A DNA stretch of 14,204 nt from Acetobacter ghanensis. Its GTDB lineage: Bacteria; Pseudomonadota; Alphaproteobacteria; Acetobacterales; Acetobacteraceae. Below are positions 1 through 6,182 of the stretch, piece after piece; the first letter of the stretch is position 1; each line of letters opens with the position of its first letter. Position numbers and translations under genes: made by a program. Where the stretch lies: contig NZ_LN609302.1 of assembly GCF_001499675.1 (NCBI RefSeq), positions 2,650,396 through 2,664,599 on the forward strand, read 5' to 3'. Under the pieces are notes generated by a model. That model did no database searches, was not told the DNA's origin, and saw nothing but the letters and a program-made list of their open reading frames with translations.

Positions 1-101
1 GGTTCCCCCGCATCCTCCGCCAGAGCAGGCAAACCCCATGCCACGCCCGCACTCCCTACCAGTGCGGCCATAAGCAGCCCGAACAGTTGTTTGTTCTTCA
101 C
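1..101 (-). CDS. 5' end of a secreted protein gene (partial)
   Basis: Only the first 33 codons are in the window and the gene continues past the left edge. A GTG start at 101 is preceded by AGGAGA (111-116) with a 9-nt gap, an excellent ribosome binding site. The translation begins MKNKQLFGLLMAALVGSAG and continues to a LPALA/ED junction. This is a standard Sec signal peptide: a lysine-containing N-region, a hydrophobic core, and an A-x-A cleavage site near residue 28. The mature protein is therefore exported to the periplasm or beyond, but its function cannot be seen. The start lies 24 nt after the gloC stop on the same strand, so the two are probably co-transcribed. Confidence 0.7.
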   Translation of the reverse strand, partial: MKNKQLFGLLMAALVGSAGVAWGLPALAEDAGE

Positions 102-125
102 GTCCTGTTTTCTCCTGCACTCAAT

Positions 126-797
126 CTAGTCTTGCAAAAATGGATTACCGGTCCGTTCCGCACCCAGTGTTGAAAGACCACCATGACCGGGCACTATCAC
201 AATATCATCCCCCAACGGCAGCAGCTTTTGCCTTATGCCGCTTATAAGCTGGGGGCCATTACCGTATGCAAAATCCGTGCGACCAACGGAACCGCGGAAC
301 AGCACATCGCCCACAAAGGCAAAGCGCGCCTGCTCATCCACCAGCACCACATGCCCCGGCGTATGCCCCGGCACATGCACAACACGCAAATGGCAACCCA
401 GAAATTCCAGCACCTCGCCATCCTGCGCAAAACGATCGACCGAGGCGTTCTCCAACCCGGAAAGACCAAAATGCCGGGCCTGATCGGTTATGGAGGATAG
501 CAAAAACGCGTCCCGCTCATCCGGCCCGATTACCGTGGGGTGGGGTTTACCCTGCGCCTCTAGCGCGCGGCACAAGGCCGCAACACCACCAGCATGGTCA
601 AGATGGCCGTGGGTCAGCAGAATGGCCTCCAGCGTCAGGCCTTTGCGGTGCAGAAAATCCATCAGGACATCCGCATCCCCCCCAACATCCACCATAATGC
701 ACCTGCCCGTATCCGCATTCCACAGAATGGAGCAGTTCTGCCTGAATGGCGTAACCGGAACGACGCGTAACTGCATTCCGGGATAGGAAACCTGCAT
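126..797 (-). CDS. gloC: GloC/YcbL-type hydroxyacylglutathione hydrolase (MBL fold)
   Basis: This is a metallo-beta-lactamase-fold hydrolase of 223 residues, close to the usual length of the short type II glyoxalases (E. coli YcbL/GloC). It likely hydrolyses S-D-lactoylglutathione to D-lactate and glutathione in the cytoplasm, the second step of methylglyoxal detoxification. The metal-binding signature THGHLDH is at about residues 62-68, with further ligands in PGHTPGH (H145), FVGD (D164) and PGHG (H205). The N-terminal PVTPFRQNCSILW and the C-terminal GNPFLQD closely resemble what I recall of YcbL. The ATG at 797 was chosen because GAGG lies just upstream. The frame stays open to 929, but that extension crosses a terminator hairpin and is not credible. 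ATG 776 is an alternative start. A generic MBL hydrolase with another thioester substrate is possible. Confidence 0.88.
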   Translation of the reverse strand: MQVSYPGMQLRVVPVTPFRQNCSILWNADTGRCIMVDVGGDADVLMDFLHRKGLTLEAILLTHGHLDHAGGVAALCRALEAQGKPHPTVIGPDERDAFLLSSITDQARHFGLSGLENASVDRFAQDGEVLEFLGCHLRVVHVPGHTPGHVVLVDEQARFAFVGDVLFRGSVGRTDFAYGNGPQLISGIRQKLLPLGDDIVIVPGHGGLSTLGAERTGNPFLQD

Positions 798-832
798 CTC
801 TGACCTCATTTTTGTGCTGTGCGCAGTATGCC

Positions 833-866
833 AAAAAAAAGCTGCCAGATGGAACCATCTGGCAGC
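833..866 (-). terminator. Intrinsic terminator of the host-attachment gene
   Basis: On the minus strand a GC-rich stem of up to 12 bp (arms GCTGCCAGATGG and CCATCTGGCAGC, 841-866, tiny loop) is followed at once by eight T residues (complement of 833-840). It lies 25 nt after the stop codon of the host-attachment protein gene. This is a textbook rho-independent terminator. Confidence 0.93.
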
Positions 867-891
867 CTTGAGCGAGGAATGTCTGGCTTTA

Positions 892-1305
892 TCAGCCCGG
901 CAGCACCCAGCCGGTTGCCGGAATATCAAAATGCTTGTGCAGTTCGTGCGCCGGAATGTTGGTCAGATCCTTGATAAGGGTCTTGATCACCTTGGCTTCA
1001 GCCGGTTTGCTCAGATGGGCGCGGATGTCGTGCATAATGGGGGCCGGAGCGGCAATAACAAAGCCAGCCACCTTGGCGCCGTGTGCGACCATGGCGTTAA
1101 TGCGGTCAGCCACGTTACGGGCAAAGCCTTCCTTGGCAGCCGTACGGGGGTCGGTTTCGGGGGGGAGTTTGCCGGGAGTGTCTTCGTGGCCTTCGGCCTT
1201 AACGTCGGTCACATCGCGCATTTCGCCCTGATCATCATGCAAAAAGCGTACTTTGCCGCCATCTGCCACAACGTAAACAACCAGGCCGTCTCTTTCTTCA
1301 GTCAT
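892..1305 (-). CDS. Host attachment protein family (AtsA-like, baeRF-related)
   Basis: The product has 137 residues and resembles the 'protein required for attachment to host cells' family (Pfam Host_attach), which is common in Proteobacteria. Recognisable parts are the N-terminal strand VVYVVADGGKVRFL (9-22), the GFVIAAP strand (81-87), and the conserved C-terminal KDLTNIPAHELHKHF (112-126). The family name comes from Agrobacterium attachment genetics. The fold is related to archaeo-eukaryotic release-factor-like (baeRF) domains, so a translation-linked role is as plausible as attachment. There is no signal peptide, so it should be cytoplasmic. The ATG at 1305 has GAGGA about 8 nt upstream. 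The frame stays open far upstream (to about 2286) but only as antisense to the XdhC gene. It is a single gene with its own terminator, divergent from xdhC. Confidence 0.82.
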   Translation of the reverse strand: MTEERDGLVVYVVADGGKVRFLHDDQGEMRDVTDVKAEGHEDTPGKLPPETDPRTAAKEGFARNVADRINAMVAHGAKVAGFVIAAPAPIMHDIRAHLSKPAEAKVIKTLIKDLTNIPAHELHKHFDIPATGWVLPG

Positions 1306-1429
1306 GGAATATGTCCTCAGTATCAAAATAGTGCAGCCCGTCTCCATTGTGTGCTGTGCAGTAACGCGGCTTCTGGCCTGTTCTGCTGCCAATGGGCAGT
1401 CTGTATGCACAGTGATATAGGGAACCATC
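1306..1429. promoter_or_regulatory. Divergent intergenic region, host-attachment gene / xdhC
   Basis: These 124 nt separate two divergently transcribed genes and must hold both promoters. I see a small CTGCC-AATG-GGCAG hairpin near 1386-1402 and AT-rich stretches at each end. I cannot identify a convincing -35/-10 pair for either direction. Confidence 0.4.
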
Positions 1430-2530
1430 ATGACAGTTCCAGCCCCCCCTCCCCAACTCCTGACACCACTGGACCACGCACTGGCTTGGGCAAAGGCCGG
1501 CAAGCCCGTGGCCCTTGCCACCGTAACCGGCACGTGGGGCAGCTCCCCCCGTCCGGCGGGAAGCTGCATGGCCATAGGGGCAGACGGCGCGGTGGAAGGC
1601 TCCGTCAGCGGTGGGTGCGTGGAGACCGATGTGATGGCCCACGCGCAGGACATTATGGCCGGAAGCCCCGCACAAACGCTGGAATACGGCGTAAGCAGCG
1701 CCCGTGCGTGGGAAGTCGGGCTGGCCTGTGGCGGGCGGTTGGACGTGCAGGTAGAGGCCATAAATTCCCCCGCCTGCCCCACCGGAACCCTGCCCCTAAA
1801 CCTGCTGGAACAGGCCTGCGCGTGCATGGCCAGCCGCCAGCCCGCCGCCCTTGTGCGCCTGCCAGATGGCGCGCAGCACGCGCTTGTTGTGCAAAGTGCA
1901 CAAGGCTGCACTGTGCAATCTGGCACCTGCCCGCCCGAAATTTGCAAGGCTGCCCAAAGCCGAATGCAGCACGGACGCAGCGGGGAGGAAGCAGACGCCA
2001 CGGGGCAAAACTGGTTTGTGCAGCCGCTTGTGCCCGCGCCGCGCCTGCTAATTGTTGGAGCGGTGCATATTGCCCAGTCCCTTGCCCGCATGGCCAGCAT
2101 GGTCGGGCTTGCCCCGGTGGTGATTGACCCGCGTGAGGCACTGGCCACTGTCCAGCGCTTTCCCGGCCTTGTACCCGGCCAAACGCTGCTGACTGAATGG
2201 CCCGATGAGGCCATGCAAACTCTTGGCGTGGACAGCATGACCGCCATTGCCACCCTGACGCATGACGCCAAGCTGGATGACCCCACACTGGAGGAAGCCC
2301 TGCGCAGCCCCGCTTTTTATATTGGGGCGCTGGGCTCGCGCAAAACACAGGCCAGCCGCATGAAGCGCCTGCGCGAACTGGGCTTTAGTGAGGAAGAACT
2401 CCGCCGCATCCGTGGCCCCATAGGGCTGGCCATCGGCGCCGTGGGGGCGGAGGAAATAGCTCTGTCCATTCTGGCCGAAATTGTTGCCGTGCGTAGGCAG
2501 GCCCCCCTAGCGCAGGCGCGCGGATGGTAA
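1430..2530 (+). CDS. XdhC/CoxI family molybdoenzyme maturation protein
   Basis: This 366-residue protein has the two-domain XdhC layout. The N-terminal XdhC/CoxI domain (about 15-110) carries GTWGSSPRPAGSCMAI, EGSVSGGCVE (C63) and ACGGRLDV. The C-terminal Rossmann domain (about 203-350) carries LLIVGAVHIA, LGSRKT (301-306) and GPIGLAIGAVGAEEIA. Family members bind molybdenum cofactor, assist its sulfuration and insert it into xanthine dehydrogenase-type hydroxylases. The start ATG has AGGGA 7 nt upstream. The stop overlaps the next gene's ATG, indicating translational coupling to the MocA-like enzyme. Oddly, the nucleotide-binding loop reads G-A-V-H where most relatives have G-A-G-H. No hydroxylase subunit genes are adjacent, so the client enzyme is encoded elsewhere. 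Confidence in the family is high. The specific client is unknown, so no gene symbol is given. Confidence 0.9.
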   Translation: MTVPAPPPQLLTPLDHALAWAKAGKPVALATVTGTWGSSPRPAGSCMAIGADGAVEGSVSGGCVETDVMAHAQDIMAGSPAQTLEYGVSSARAWEVGLACGGRLDVQVEAINSPACPTGTLPLNLLEQACACMASRQPAALVRLPDGAQHALVVQSAQGCTVQSGTCPPEICKAAQSRMQHGRSGEEADATGQNWFVQPLVPAPRLLIVGAVHIAQSLARMASMVGLAPVVIDPREALATVQRFPGLVPGQTLLTEWPDEAMQTLGVDSMTAIATLTHDAKLDDPTLEEALRSPAFYIGALGSRKTQASRMKRLRELGFSEEELRRIRGPIGLAIGAVGAEEIALSILAEIVAVRRQAPLAQARGW

Positions 2531-3159
2531 CGGAACTGGCAGGCACGCTGGCCATTGTGCTGGCGGCTGGCCAGTCCTCCCGCACGGGGGCGCAGCACAA
2601 ACTGCTGGCGCCCGATGCCAGCGGGTGCCCCATGCTGGTCCGCACACTCCACAACACGCTGCAAAGTGCCGCCGCCCATGTGCTGGTGCTGCTCCCTCCC
2701 AACCGGCCGGAGTTGGCCGCCCTGCCCCTCGCCCTGCCAGATTATGGCACACGCCTGAGCACACAAACCGTAGCGGACGCGCAAAAGGGGCTTTCCGCCT
2801 CGCTTCATACCGGCGTGCGGGCCGCGCTGGCCATGCAGGCCCGCAGCCTGCTTGTGTGTCTGGGGGATATGCCTCTTGTTCCCACCCACCTGCTCAACGC
2901 GCTGCTATACGAGCAGCACACAACGCAGGCCCCTGTTGTGGCGGCACAACGCCACAACAAGCCCGGCAACCCGGTGGTTTGGTCCTGCCGTCTTTTTACC
3001 GCGCTGCTTGGCGTAACGGGCGACCAGGGCGGCCGCCAGATTCTGCGCGACCTTGGGCCAGACGTGCGCCTGCTACCCGCCCCCGCCACACTGCTGGAAG
3101 ACTTTGATACGCCCGACAGGCTGGCCGCGTTTGCACGTATGGCCCCGCCCCCCGGTTGA
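2524..3159 (+). CDS. MocA/MobA-like molybdopterin nucleotidyltransferase
   Basis: The 211-residue protein has the NTP-transferase fold of the MobA/MocA family. The nucleotide-binding loop LAAGQSSRTGAQHKLL is at about 13-28, including K26. The metal-binding GDMP is at about 114-117, and GNPVVW comes later. Such enzymes transfer CMP (MocA) or GMP (MobA) from the NTP to molybdopterin in the cytoplasm. Fusion or pairing with XdhC is typical of the cytidylyltransferase type, which makes the dinucleotide cofactor for xanthine-oxidase-family enzymes, so MocA-like activity is the better guess. The ATG lies inside the last codons of the XdhC gene (ATGGTAA, 7-nt overlap). Within the same large fold, a sugar nucleotidyltransferase cannot be fully excluded. 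Confidence 0.85.
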   Translation: MVTELAGTLAIVLAAGQSSRTGAQHKLLAPDASGCPMLVRTLHNTLQSAAAHVLVLLPPNRPELAALPLALPDYGTRLSTQTVADAQKGLSASLHTGVRAALAMQARSLLVCLGDMPLVPTHLLNALLYEQHTTQAPVVAAQRHNKPGNPVVWSCRLFTALLGVTGDQGGRQILRDLGPDVRLLPAPATLLEDFDTPDRLAAFARMAPPPG

Positions 3160-3251
3160 CCGCAGGCCCGTTCGCTCCGAAAACTGCTGGACCGCATGAA
3201 CGTTGTGTCCATGCGTCTTATTCCTGATGATCCCCAAGGAAGTGTTTTTTC

Positions 3252-3602
3252 ATGAGCAAAATCCTGCGCACCAACCCCAACCCCATTTTGTCCGCCGCGG
3301 TGGAATACCACGGCTTTGTGTTTACGCAGGGTGTGGTGGCCCGCGATCTGGAACAGGACATTGAAGGCCAGACCCGCGATGTGCTCGCCCAGCTTGACGC
3401 CCTGCTGGAACAGCACGGGACAGACAACACCCGCCTGCTTCAGGCCCAGATCTGGCTGAAGGACATTAACGACCGCGACAAGCTGAACGCCCTGTGGAGC
3501 GCATGGCTGCCGGAAGGTCAGGCCCCCGCCCGCGCCTGTGTGCAGGGTATTCTGGCTGACCCGCGTATGCTGGTCGAAATTATGCTGGTCACCACCAAAT
3601 AA
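3252..3602 (+). CDS. RidA (YjgF/YER057c/UK114) family protein
   Basis: This 116-residue protein belongs to the Rid family, whose founding member RidA hydrolyses reactive enamine/imine intermediates from PLP enzymes. The conserved substrate-carboxylate-binding arginine appears in APARACV (R94), and the late-strand glutamate in LVEIMLV (E109). FTQGVVA replaces the common S-G-Q strand. Overall it looks most like the YoaB-type subgroup rather than RidA itself, so imine deaminase activity is likely but unproven. AAGGAAG lies about 10 nt before the ATG. It starts 92 nt after the MocA-like gene on the same strand and may be co-transcribed with it. Confidence 0.88.
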   Translation: MSKILRTNPNPILSAAVEYHGFVFTQGVVARDLEQDIEGQTRDVLAQLDALLEQHGTDNTRLLQAQIWLKDINDRDKLNALWSAWLPEGQAPARACVQGILADPRMLVEIMLVTTK

Positions 3603-3613
3603 ACCCAGCTTTA

Positions 3614-3685
3614 GCGCCGGGCTGGCTGTGTTGGATGGCGTGGTTTTTTAGCCACAGATCCGCCGAATCAGAATCAGCCCGGCGC
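3614..3685. repeat. 11-bp perfect inverted repeat enclosing 50 nt
   Basis: The arms GCGCCGGGCTG (3614-3624) and CAGCCCGGCGC (3675-3685) are exact reverse complements. Inside them, GGAT/ATCC (3633-3636 / 3658-3661) and GTGG/CCAC (3640-3643 / 3652-3655) can nest around a T-rich loop. The element sits just after the ridA stop codon. It could be a ridA 3' structure or part of an unnamed structured RNA. There is no U-run after the outer stem, so it is not a classical terminator. Confidence 0.55.
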
Positions 3686-3746
3686 ATTCCCCCTTGCCGA
3701 CAAATGCCTCTCCACACAGCGAATTAAGGCAATCCCATGACAGATG

Positions 3747-3764
3747 ATAGGAATTAATTCCTAT
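3747..3764. promoter_or_regulatory. 18-bp perfect palindrome, operator candidate
   Basis: ATAGGAATTAATTCCTAT is a perfect 18-bp palindrome in the AT-richer part of the gap before the CHAP gene. The symmetry fits a dimeric DNA-binding protein. It lies about 70 nt upstream of the promoter candidate for that gene, so an activator site fits better than a repressor site. The binding protein is unknown. Confidence 0.45.
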
Positions 3765-3831
3765 TTTCCATTTTCAACCAGGTGCTTTTTGGCGAACAGT
3801 CACTTTCGCGTTTTTGCCGCGCAATGAGCGC

Positions 3832-3859
3832 TTGCCTGATCTGCATGGATGTTTATACC
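3832..3859 (+). promoter_or_regulatory. Sigma-70-like promoter candidate for the CHAP gene
   Basis: TTGCCT (3832-3837) and TATACC (3854-3859) are separated by 16 nt, giving a plausible -35/-10 pair. Transcription would start near 3866, about 50 nt before the start codon of the CHAP gene. The hexamers are imperfect, so this is a moderate call. Confidence 0.45.
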
Positions 3860-3916
3860 TGACTCCGAAACATGTAGCTGACCTAAACTAAAGCAAGCCA
3901 GGGAAAGGCAGACACG

Positions 3917-4591
3917 ATGCAGGATGGACGGTCTAAAAAGCTAAAACTTGTGCTGGCCGTTGTGTCCTTTGTTTCTGCCTCTTTTCTCTCCGGTGCCGTG
4001 CAGGCCCGTACCACCCACCGCTCGGTGCATCACGCATCCACCCACCACCGCAGCTCCGGCCATGTGATCCAGTGCGTGGCGTATGCCAAGTCCGCATCCG
4101 ATGTGGTGCTGCATGGCAATGCGCGGGACTGGTGGCATAACGCTGCGGGTGTTTACGAACGTGGGGCCGAACCCAAGGCTGGCAGTGTGCTCAACTTCCG
4201 CGCAACACGCCGGATGCCGCTGGGCCATGTTGCCGTTGTGCGCAACATTGTGGACAGCCGCACCATTATTATTGACCAGTCCCACTGGGCACAGGCTGGC
4301 ATCAGCCACAATGTTTCCGTCATTGACGTGTCCCCCAACAATGACTGGTCCGCTGTCCGCGTTGCGCTGAACAGCAACCGGAACAACTACGGCTCCATCT
4401 ACCCCACCTACGGTTTCATCTACCCACACGCAGGCAGCAAAGGCGCTACGCCGGACAGCCTGAGGCAGGAAGTGATGACCGCATGGGCCAGCAAAATGCC
4501 CGCCACACAGTTGGCACAGGCTCCTGCAAACGCACACCCCATTACGGCCGGGGAGCAGGACAACTCTGTGACGTTTAACGAACACAACTAA
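3917..4591 (+). CDS. Secreted CHAP-domain (NlpC/P60-like) protein
   Basis: The protein has 224 residues. Residues 1-30 form a Sec signal peptide: KKLK, then a hydrophobic stretch, then VQA before the cleavage site. A histidine-rich segment follows (about 31-49). The CHAP domain spans about 50-155, with the catalytic cysteine in QCVAYAK (C53), the histidine in GHVAVVR (H104), and the third polar residue likely in IIIDQSHW (D120). CHAP enzymes cleave peptidoglycan peptides as amidases or endopeptidases, so a role in cell-wall turnover in the periplasm is likely. The tail (about 175-224) is Ala/Gln-rich with no recognisable wall-binding domain. AAGG is about 9 nt before the ATG. The gene is monocistronic, with a promoter candidate before it and a terminator after it. 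Confidence 0.85.
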   Translation: MQDGRSKKLKLVLAVVSFVSASFLSGAVQARTTHRSVHHASTHHRSSGHVIQCVAYAKSASDVVLHGNARDWWHNAAGVYERGAEPKAGSVLNFRATRRMPLGHVAVVRNIVDSRTIIIDQSHWAQAGISHNVSVIDVSPNNDWSAVRVALNSNRNNYGSIYPTYGFIYPHAGSKGATPDSLRQEVMTAWASKMPATQLAQAPANAHPITAGEQDNSVTFNEHN

Positions 4592-4612
4592 CCAGTACGG
4601 TCCTACTGGTTA
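4589..4612 (+). repeat. Hairpin overlapping the CHAP gene stop codon
   Basis: The arms TAACCAGTA (4589-4597) and TACTGGTTA (4604-4612) form a perfect 9-bp stem around a 6-nt loop. The first arm includes the TAA stop codon. No U-run follows. The true terminator comes 12 nt later, so this may protect the mRNA end or act at translation termination. Confidence 0.5.
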
Positions 4613-4623
4613 CAAAGCGTAAA

Positions 4624-4657
4624 CCCCGGTCAGGTTGCCTGATCGGGGATTTTTTTT
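4624..4657 (+). terminator. Intrinsic terminator of the CHAP gene
   Basis: CCCCGGTCAGG-TTG-CCTGATCGGGG forms an 11-bp stem with one G-U pair (4624-4648). It is followed by A and eight T residues (4650-4657). This is a strong rho-independent terminator on the plus strand, 32 nt after the stop codon. Confidence 0.93.
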
Positions 4658-4691
4658 GCATACGCGCAGCCCCGCCCACAGGCGGCCTATT

Positions 4692-5357
4692 TCAAGCAGG
4701 TGGGCCGGAAGCTATGCGTTGGCGTACTGCGCTCTCCAGCACATTCCAGCTTGCTTCAAAAAAACGATGTTTTTCGTCTTCATTAGCAAACGGTGTGTGT
4801 CCGCTTAGCATCTGGTGCAGCGGCCAACCCGTAACCAGCCCGCGCAGGCTCATTTCCATAAGTGAAATTTCGGCCCGGTTTCTGGGGGTATCGGGCCAGC
4901 CCAGCACTTTACCCAGCAACATGTTCATCCGCTGGTGGAGCGGCTCTATAGCCGCGTCCAGATCCGCTGTAATGCTGGCGAACTGCTGGCAGTCCATAAT
5001 GAGTATCCGGTAGGTTTCTACCGTTTCGGGCACCAGCAAAAAGTCCAGAAAACGACGGAGCATGTCCTTTATGGCGTCCATGGGGTCGGGCATGGTTTCC
5101 GGCCCATCTTGCAAAATGGCCACCATCCCCTGACAACGGACATGAACCACAGCGCGAAAAAGCTCTTTTTTGGATGGGTAACGCCGGTAGATGGTCGCCT
5201 TGGAACACCCAATAACCTTGGCAATACGCTCAACAGACGTGGCCGCGTAACCCCGGCTCATAAACTCGGTTGTGGCCACATCTATAACCGTGCGGTCCAG
5301 CTCCTCCGCAGCCTCGTGCGATGGGCGGCCACCCGAATGTGCTACTCCCTCTACCAT
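4692..5357 (-). CDS. TetR/AcrR family transcriptional regulator
   Basis: The 221-residue protein has an N-terminal TetR DNA-binding domain (about 19-68). Its helix-turn-helix reads SVERIAKVIGCSKATIYRRY (41-60), followed by PSKKELFRAVV, all typical of the family. The rest is an alpha-helical ligand-binding and dimerisation domain, perhaps of the AefR-like C-terminal type. It should be a ligand-released repressor acting in the cytoplasm. The ATG at 5357 has AAGG about 5 nt upstream, and the family N-terminus fits there. The frame is open to 5531, but the extra residues do not look coded. It lies 139 nt downstream of the secreted beta-rich protein gene on the same strand. The palindrome over that gene's promoter (6162-6182) is a likely target, making this a self-regulated unit. 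That link is inference. Confidence 0.88.
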   Translation of the reverse strand: MVEGVAHSGGRPSHEAAEELDRTVIDVATTEFMSRGYAATSVERIAKVIGCSKATIYRRYPSKKELFRAVVHVRCQGMVAILQDGPETMPDPMDAIKDMLRRFLDFLLVPETVETYRILIMDCQQFASITADLDAAIEPLHQRMNMLLGKVLGWPDTPRNRAEISLMEMSLRGLVTGWPLHQMLSGHTPFANEDEKHRFFEASWNVLESAVRQRIASGPPA

Positions 5358-5496
5358 CAACCTTGCTGACCTATTGCTGTTTGCCCAGAAAGGCGACCGC
5401 CGCACAATAACCGCTCCACCCGCAACAGGGAACCCGGCAACCTTTAGGATACAAACAAACCATTCCGGCCATACCGGGGGGCTCGGCAGGGATGGG

Positions 5497-6108
5497 TCAG
5501 TCCTGCAGCAGTTCCATATCCAGCCGGGCAACCTGCCAGGACATCAGCACACCCTGCGCCTGTTCGGACAAGGCAACATCCACACCGCGTGCGTTTTCCA
5601 TTAACAGCAGGCCATGCCCCTGCCCCACAACGGCTGCACCACCCGTGGTCCAGTATGTGCCACTAAAGTCCTCCGGGCGGGTAATATTGCGTACACAGCC
5701 CCGCGCCTGAAAAGCGGCACGCCCCACAGCCAGCACACCGCCACCACGCGCCTCTATACGGTACGTGTGGCCACCCAGTTCCAGCGTGCCCTGCCCCCAC
5801 TGGTAGCCAACAACAGCACCCAGTTCCTGTACGTTCAGGGTCAGGCGTCCATCATTGGGCCCGCACGTATCTTTTTGTTCCGGTTTGGGGGCTGGTGCCA
5901 CCTCTTGGGTTTGCGCCCAGACGGGCTGGGCCGTAACGCCGCAAACCGCTGCCAACCCCGCGCACCATGACCGCGCGCGCAAGGTCGCAAAAAAGAGACG
6001 CACCCACCTCGTAGCGGGCGCTGGCGCTACGGTGGGGGGCACCCAACCCTGCGGGGAACAACTGGGCATATCAGCCAACACTGGCACGGAATTCTGCATC
6101 CTCTGCAT
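5497..6108 (-). CDS. Secreted beta-rich protein of unknown function
   Basis: I do not recognise this protein with confidence. From the ATG used here it has 203 residues. A basic/hydrophobic stretch (about 34-65, RWVRLFFATLRARSW onward to PVWA) looks like a Sec signal peptide with cleavage before QTQ. A Pro/Gln linker follows. The mature domain (about 81-203) is rich in short strands and glycine, with two cysteines (C82, C138) that could form a disulfide. The pattern GYQWGQGTL ... DFSGTY ... GVDVAL ... LDMEL resembles small periplasmic beta-barrel families such as DUF992 or EipA, but I cannot assign it. The start is uncertain: GTG 6129, ATG 6108, ATG 6099, GTG 6087 and ATG 6069 are all possible, and none has a good ribosome binding site. 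A strong promoter with an operator-like palindrome lies upstream and tetR lies downstream. Confidence 0.7.
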   Translation of the reverse strand: MQRMQNSVPVLADMPSCSPQGWVPPTVAPAPATRWVRLFFATLRARSWCAGLAAVCGVTAQPVWAQTQEVAPAPKPEQKDTCGPNDGRLTLNVQELGAVVGYQWGQGTLELGGHTYRIEARGGGVLAVGRAAFQARGCVRNITRPEDFSGTYWTTGGAAVVGQGHGLLLMENARGVDVALSEQAQGVLMSWQVARLDMELLQD

Positions 6109-6161
6109 GGGGTGAACCACTCTTGTCACGACGAACCCGCAAGCTGGCCGAACATTTTTGC

Positions 6162-6182
6162 AAAACGAAACAGTATCGTTTT
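6162..6182. promoter_or_regulatory. 21-bp near-perfect palindrome, TetR operator candidate
   Basis: The half-sites AAAACGAAAC (6162-6171) and GTATCGTTTT (6173-6182) are symmetric about 6172, with 9 of 10 pairs complementary. The palindrome overlaps the end of the -10 box and covers the predicted transcription start. This is the classical position of a repressor operator. The only repressor gene nearby is the TetR at 4692-5357. Confidence 0.65.

Noticed and set aside
814..2127. Long open frame of 437 codons on the plus strand
   Set aside because: It runs antisense through the host-attachment gene and out of frame through the XdhC gene, both of which have clear family motifs. Its translation shows no domain and has biased composition.
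1306..2286. Upstream in-frame extension of the host-attachment gene on the minus strand
   Set aside because: It is antisense to xdhC, the family N-terminus begins at 1305, and a good ribosome binding site lies just before that ATG.
3160..3251. Imperfect inverted repeat between the MocA-like gene and ridA (GACCGCATG / CATGCGTC)
   Set aside because: It has bulges, a short stem and no U-run, so it is not convincing as a terminator or operator.
5401..5480. ACAAACAAAC-type sequence upstream of tetR as a TetR operator
   Set aside because: It is a short direct repeat without dyad symmetry. The palindrome at 6162-6182 is a far better candidate.
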